From Chrysogorgia sp. JL179-B06 (taxonomy: Eukaryota > Cnidaria > Anthozoa > Scleralcyonacea > Chrysogorgiidae): DNA of 64,000 nucleotides. The notes under the pieces were generated by a model. It searched no databases, was not told the DNA's origin, and saw only the letters and a list, made by a program, of their open reading frames with translations. A program made the translations under genes and the position numbers. Numbering within the stretch: the first letter of the stretch is position 1; every line of letters begins with the position of its first letter. Where the stretch lies: assembly GCA_035772405.1 (NCBI GenBank), contig JAYKKM010000228.1, positions 1,303,501 through 1,367,500 on the forward strand, given 5' to 3'. Of this stretch, positions 59,720-64,000 are shown one piece after another.

Positions 59720-60650
59720 GTGACAAAATTCTGACGATTATGTAGCTCCCCTGGCATTTTAGCTAATACTGGCGGCCACTTTGAATAAGGCCTGGTTACA
59801 CAGGAAATTTAAGGGGTTACGGTTATAATGATTGCAGTTAGGACCTCCAGATCGACCGAGTTCTGTCCAATGTCCAGTATATAAGAGATATATACAGTAC
59901 GCCACGCTGCCAGACCAAAACTAGCCCGAGTCAACGCCTAGCGTAGCTTCCTCCGAATAGCTTCCAAAGGCTGTTTTGGCCGAACCAGAGAAATTAACAA
60001 GGGCATGGGGAGAGGGAAATTAAATCCCTTGCTGTCCTATACTTCCCTGCAATCCCAACCAAAACATTGCTCGCACCGTGACTCGGACAAAAACGAAGCC
60101 AACAGGCAACGCGGAGGAGGCTACGCTTAACGGGCGTCTTGTTTGTTTTCAATAGCCGCAGCCTTTTTTCGACAACGAGTTTTGTTGCATGCGAGTCCCA
60201 AAAATAGTTGAGGGTTAGCTATATGGTTAGGTTTAAGGATTAAACTAGTTCTTGAAAATAGGAAGGCCCTTTTCATTCCTTTTAGCCTCCTTTTCATGAA
60301 GCATTAAAACTACTTTGCTGTTACAGTCGAACTTCTATTAAACGGCCGGAGAATGGCTTCAATTCTAAATCATTGGTAACAGTGATGTGTGTGGGTTAGC
60401 ATGTGGGATTAGAAATTGACTGTTATACATGAGCATGCGCTCAATAACGTATTACAACGCCAATAATTTACTTTAACAATAACAGTTCCAGTAGTTTGGG
60501 GCTTACAACGCGAGGGGTGGTACAGAACAAAGCAGAAGCACTCAATGACGTCAAAATTGAAAGGAAAACCGCTGTACACCACAAGAAGCAAACTCTAAAA
60601 TTTAACTATTTATTTCGTATGCGAGGACTTCGATATGTACAAATGACTAA
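59720..60650. other. Non-coding stretch
   Basis: No gene is supported. 60393-60480 is a copy of the AGCATGTGGGATTAG..GAGCATGCGCT repeat found at 29543, 30780 (inverted) and 34300 (inverted). Confidence 0.45.
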
Positions 60651-61183
60651 GGGCGTGTTTATATGGAGGAGGGCCAGTCCTCTTGGTAGGGCTAGTCCTC
60701 TTTGGCGAGATGAATTTCTTCCCTTGTTTACATGAGAATTTCTAGCCCTCCTAACCGAGCTGGCTCGCTGCCCAAGCTGGTTCGCTCGAATGGCTACGGT
60801 TGCATTTATTTTCGCACGAAACCCAGAATCCCACTTTTGCGGACAAGTGTTCAATTTGCAACTTAAACACAAACAAACAGGTCGTGCGAAATATAAAGTT
60901 GTCCAGAAAATACTAGTTAAGATAAACTTTGTCGCTTGTACGGAGCTTTTATTTCCAAACCCCTCCTAGGAGGGCCAGCCCTCTTCAGTGCGTTTATATG
61001 GAACATTTCCAGTCCTAGGCGAGATCTCGGGTTGTCAATAGCGAGATCTCGCCAAAGAGGGCTGGCCCTCTTGTCATGTAAACGCAAACAAATTTTTACA
61101 AGGAATTACGCTGAGACGCGGGATCTCGGCAAAGAGTGCTAGCCGTACCAAGAAGGCTGGCCCTCCTCTATATAAATACCCCC
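60651..61183. repeat. TAA-flanked MITE (Harbinger-like), 533 bp
   Basis: GGGCGTGTTTATATGGAGGA and ..TCCTCTATATAAATACCCCC are inverted ends. TAA lies on both sides (60648-60650, 61184-61186), a PIF/Harbinger-type duplication. GGGCCAG/CTGGCCC words repeat inside. Its right end is only 36 bp from exon D. Confidence 0.75.
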
Positions 61184-61218
61184 TAAAAACTTTGATTTAA
61201 TTTCATTCCATTCAATAG

Positions 61219-61658
61219 AAAGCGAACCTCCAGAGAATAACTTCATAGATATTTCCGACACGGAAGAAGATGATCTATTAAAGCCTGAAACGTGCTTGCT
61301 GGAGAACACAATGATCTCCGGCCTACCAACCCCGTTAAGTCCTGAAAGACCATGGTACGGAAAAACGCATAATCTCATTGCCCTAGAGACAATGGTGGAA
61401 AATTGTGGATCCTCTACCGGTGAAACATTGTTAGAACAAGATCAGGCCGTGCTCAGCGTTTTGGCTGAGTTCGACCCTCTGCAGATCGGGGGACTATGTA
61501 CTTCTACGGTCAACACGAGCCAAACCAACCCTAACGGTATTTCCACGATATTTTACCCACATCCCGCTACATCCACTCCCGACGCAGCAAATGACTTGCG
61601 CCTCAACGATCCCATGGTTTCTACGATTCAACCTATGAGTCAGTTTGAAAGGCTTTGA
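61219..61658 (+). CDS. Probable terminal exon D of the host gene
   Basis: Acceptor CCATTCAATAG precedes. The exon opens in phase 1 (matching exon C) and stays open for 146 codons to a TGA at 61658. It starts ESEPPENNFIDISDTEEDDL and has TPLSPERPWYGKTHNLIALE and TINPMSQ-like, Ser/Thr/Pro-rich, disordered sequence. An AATAAA lies 98 bp downstream. The phase fits exon C and the strand is the same. It could also belong to a separate gene. Confidence 0.55.
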
Positions 61659-61755
61659 ATTATCGATACAATTACTAGCGAGGTTCATATTTTTTTTTTT
61701 TCATCTACTTGTTGTAGTGCGTTTTGTAGTACGTCTACGTTGTAAAAAAAACACT

Positions 61756-61761
61756 AATAAA
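61756..61761 (+). terminator. Polyadenylation signal AATAAA
   Basis: AATAAA in CACTAATAAATTG, about 100 bp after the exon D stop. A T-rich run (61690-61701) lies between. Confidence 0.5.
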
Positions 61762-62822
61762 TTGTTATAACAAGGTGTACTCCGTTGCTATACTACCGGT
61801 TGCTAAGGACAGGTCATTTAGCGCCCAATATACTTCGTCAGTGGACAATAAATTCAAGGTATAACCAAAATATTTTATGTGTTTAATACGAGGCAAACTT
61901 TTTTTGACCGGAGACGTAATTTGATGGACGTCATATTGACGAACACAAAACTCTCTAATTTTTGTCATTTTTGACATTTAGGCATGCTGGACTGCGTGCT
62001 CTCGCCAAAAAGTGGCTGAAAAATGATGGCGTCAGCAGAGGTTATTTTTTTCATAGTAGCGACCACTGACCTGTATTTACAACAATCTGTTGGCGAATTA
62101 TTAAGCGGCAAATGTTTTTACTTTGAAAAATTAAATACAAATATACAGTATTTTTCTCGTTTTATGCTTTTAAGGTGGTTTTTAAAGCAACGTTTTTTGA
62201 CCAGATGACATTTGACATTATCAATACAAAATAAACGAGTTTGAAATTTGCAATTCGTGATATAATTTGTGTTTTAATGTTTACTGGGTTATGTTTATCA
62301 TGCTTCAGCCTGACAGCCACTCTTGACCGCTCTTCGGCCGGATTACTTTTAATAAACAGTAAACACGTATCCAATATCTATTCAGCATTCTTTTTTCTGT
62401 AAAAAGTTTCTATAGATAAACAACCTTCAAGAACAAAAGCAACAAGTTCGCACTTTATATCTCACCTGAGGATAAAAGTTTAAAAAGAGATTAAATGTCA
62501 TACAACCGAAAATAATTTCATACGTCCTCCGAGTGTTGACTACTAGTGTTGACGGCCTTTAGAATTTAGTGGAAAGTTATCTGGTCATATATAAAGAACA
62601 TGTCCACTTTCAAGGTTTTTTGTGCAGTCTCGTTTTTGAAGAGAGAAAATGCCGTTTGTATCACGACACGGGAAAAAGTACTCCAGCTGACGCCATAGTT
62701 ATCGTTAAAACAAATTTGATTGGTCGTTGGACAAACTTGCGCCAACAATCCAATGACCAGTGGTGGCTACTATGAAAAAAATAACCTCTGCTACGCCATC
62801 ATTTTTCGGTCACCAGCCGTGA

Positions 62823-63493
62823 CATAGAGATCATAAATAAAACTAGAGGGGGCATCCAATCTTCATTTCAGTCAATCCCGGGTAACCAATTGGGCGCTGC
62901 CATCTTGGATAAATTGGCGGCAAGATAGCACACCCGGATGTAAAAAATATCTGGTGATTGTCGTGAGGTCAAAGGTCGCTCGTTGTTTTTCATGTCTTTT
63001 GACAGTGTAGAAAACAAAAACCGTGTTGAAATTGCACATGTGCTAATACACCTTTTTTCCCGGAAACCAGCCATGGTAAATTCATGCTCGTTTGTAGACT
63101 GCTCAAACAGGTAGACAGGAGAATAGAGGACAGATGCACAGTCACGTCAGCTCACGCCAGATCACGTCAGCCGACTGCTTTTATCTTTTTTCATGCCCCA
63201 GAAATCGCCAAAGAGCTAATAGGCCCTAATAAGCTTTTGAATGGTTTGTTTCCAATTTTTATTGTATAAAACAAATTGATTCCATTTTGCCGTTGTCTGT
63301 TCAGTTATAGACGTCAGACGTAATGTTAAAAACATTAAAATTCTCCTCCTACTTGTGGTCTAGGCAGAGGTCTGGGAGCTGGTAATTGTACATCCGGGTG
63401 AGTTATTGTGCCGCCAACTGAGCAATGGCGGCGCCCAATTGGCTACCCGATTTTCCTCAAAGTGCCCCCTCTAGTTTTATTTATGATCTCTAT
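62823..63493 (+). mobile_element. P-superfamily-like element, 671 bp, 8-bp target duplication
   Basis: Ends CATAGAGATCATAAATAAAA and TTTTATTTATGATCTCTATG are perfect inverse copies. AGCCGTGA flanks both sides (62815-62822, 63494-63501), the 8-bp size of P elements. The long subterminal arms also pair (CAATTGGGCGCTGCCAT with a GGCGGCGCCCAATTGG block). The interior holds a THAP-like start at 63073. Confidence 0.8.
63073..63111 (+). pseudogene. THAP-domain first-exon remnant
   Basis: ATG then VNSCSFVDCSNR: the C-x(4)-C start of a THAP zinc finger, followed at once by CAG|GTAGAC, a plausible splice donor. P-type transposases begin with a THAP domain. The rest of the protein is not legible beyond scraps near 63180. 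Confidence 0.5.
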
Positions 63494-63530
63494 GAGCCGT
63501 GAGTCATTTGCAACGAGAGCACGCAGTCCA

Positions 63531-64000
63531 GTTATATATAGAGGTCAGTGGTTAGATAGAAGTGTTGTTGCGTTATTAGTTAAAAGTTTTGTAAAAATAC
63601 TCCTATATTTGCGAGAGACTTTTTAAAATGCAGTGGCAACTTTTTATAGTTTTGTTCAAATTTCAAGCAATTTATCTTAACCAATATATATTAGCAGTTA
63701 TTAAGAAGAAGGAAATATAAAGCTATTAATCAACGTATGGCAAGTATGAGCAACTTTCGAAATTTAGCTAGCAACTTTTTGGATTTTTGGCAAGTTTTAG
63801 TAACTTTTTGGCATCTAGGTAGCAACTTTTTAGGAATTTACGAGCACAATCGAGACATGCCTACCCGTGGGATCCTCGCAATATTAATACATTCCCAGAG
63901 CCACGTTTAATTTGTGTGGCGGGTACTGGGAACGAGAGTGGCGATTTTAGACAACGTTATTAATGTCAAAGTATAAATTCAACTGACCAGTTTGCTGTAT
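63531..64000. other. Right-edge stretch with AGCAACTTTTTGG repeats
   Basis: 63733-63832 repeats (A/T)AGCAACTTTTTGG.. three to four times with spacers. No gene is seen up to the window end. Confidence 0.5.

Larger units (their letters stand above)
61987..63530. repeat. Outer inverted-repeat element carrying a P-like insertion
   Basis: CTGGACTGCGTGCTCTCG at 61987 and CGAGAGCACGCAGTCCAG ending at 63530 are the outer arms. Further in, AAAATGATGGCGT..CAGAGGTTATTTTTTTCATA pairs with 62770-62810. The right arm is split by the P-like element at 62823-63493. The interior (62090-62750) has no recognised gene. Confidence 0.75.

Overview
This is eukaryotic, animal genomic DNA made almost entirely of nested transposable elements. 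The mix (BEL/Pao and Ty3/gypsy LTR elements, CR1/L2/Rex-like and RTE-like LINEs, Penelope-like elements, tRNA-derived SINEs, many fold-back MITEs, and a Polinton whose proteins look cnidarian) suggests a cnidarian, most likely an anthozoan such as a stony coral. That assignment rests on family resemblance and was not tested by a search.

The centrepiece is an 18.5-kb Polinton/Maverick at 4887-23399 with ~0.74-kb terminal inverted repeats (TIRs) and a 6-bp target duplication (AATGTT/AATGTC). It sits inside the pol gene of an antisense BEL/Pao element. From left to right it carries: on the minus strand a protein-primed DNA polymerase B, a zinc-ribbon protein that may be a VLTF3-like transcription factor, and four small, mostly membrane proteins; on the plus strand an unknown 230-aa protein and a thymidine kinase; on the minus strand a BRO-N/VRR-NUC-like fusion and a cluster of late-type genes including a fibre-like protein; on the plus strand a jelly-roll minor capsid candidate, a retroviral-type integrase with chromodomain, two tandem paralogous hydrophobic proteins, the major capsid protein, an A32/FtsK-type packaging ATPase and a small putatively myristoylated protein. 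Replication and integration genes are open. Three virion-type genes each carry one frameshift. Genes of replicative type tend to start after a (GGAGG)TATAGTA motif, while structural-type genes start in TATATG/TAATG/TAAATG contexts, which suggests two temporal classes.

Left flank (1-4886): a plus-strand LINE (60-1341, TSD TAATGCTG) and a minus-strand LINE (about 2003-4651) both lie in the same BEL/Pao element whose gag/protease end is at 23406-25377. Right flank (25.4-42.1 kb): a third LINE with an identifiable unoccupied related site at 57.7 kb, a second rotten BEL/Pao copy with a Penelope fragment in it, an AT-rich stretch with a 20-bp minisatellite and several MITEs, then a third BEL/Pao copy on the plus strand (38.0-42.0 kb).

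From 42 to 64 kb the window holds a Harbinger transposase fragment, nested MITEs, a Penelope-like element with a GIY-YIG endonuclease, an antisense Ty3/gypsy, more LINE pieces, a SINE, and a P-superfamily-like element with an 8-bp duplication and a possible THAP exon. Between them lie what appear to be exons of one plus-strand host gene (45500-45567, 53979-54167, 56520-56645 and probably 61219-61658, with AATAAA at 61756). These have compatible splice phases and encode Tudor-like sequence. No CRISPR array, rRNA gene or intact tRNA gene was seen.
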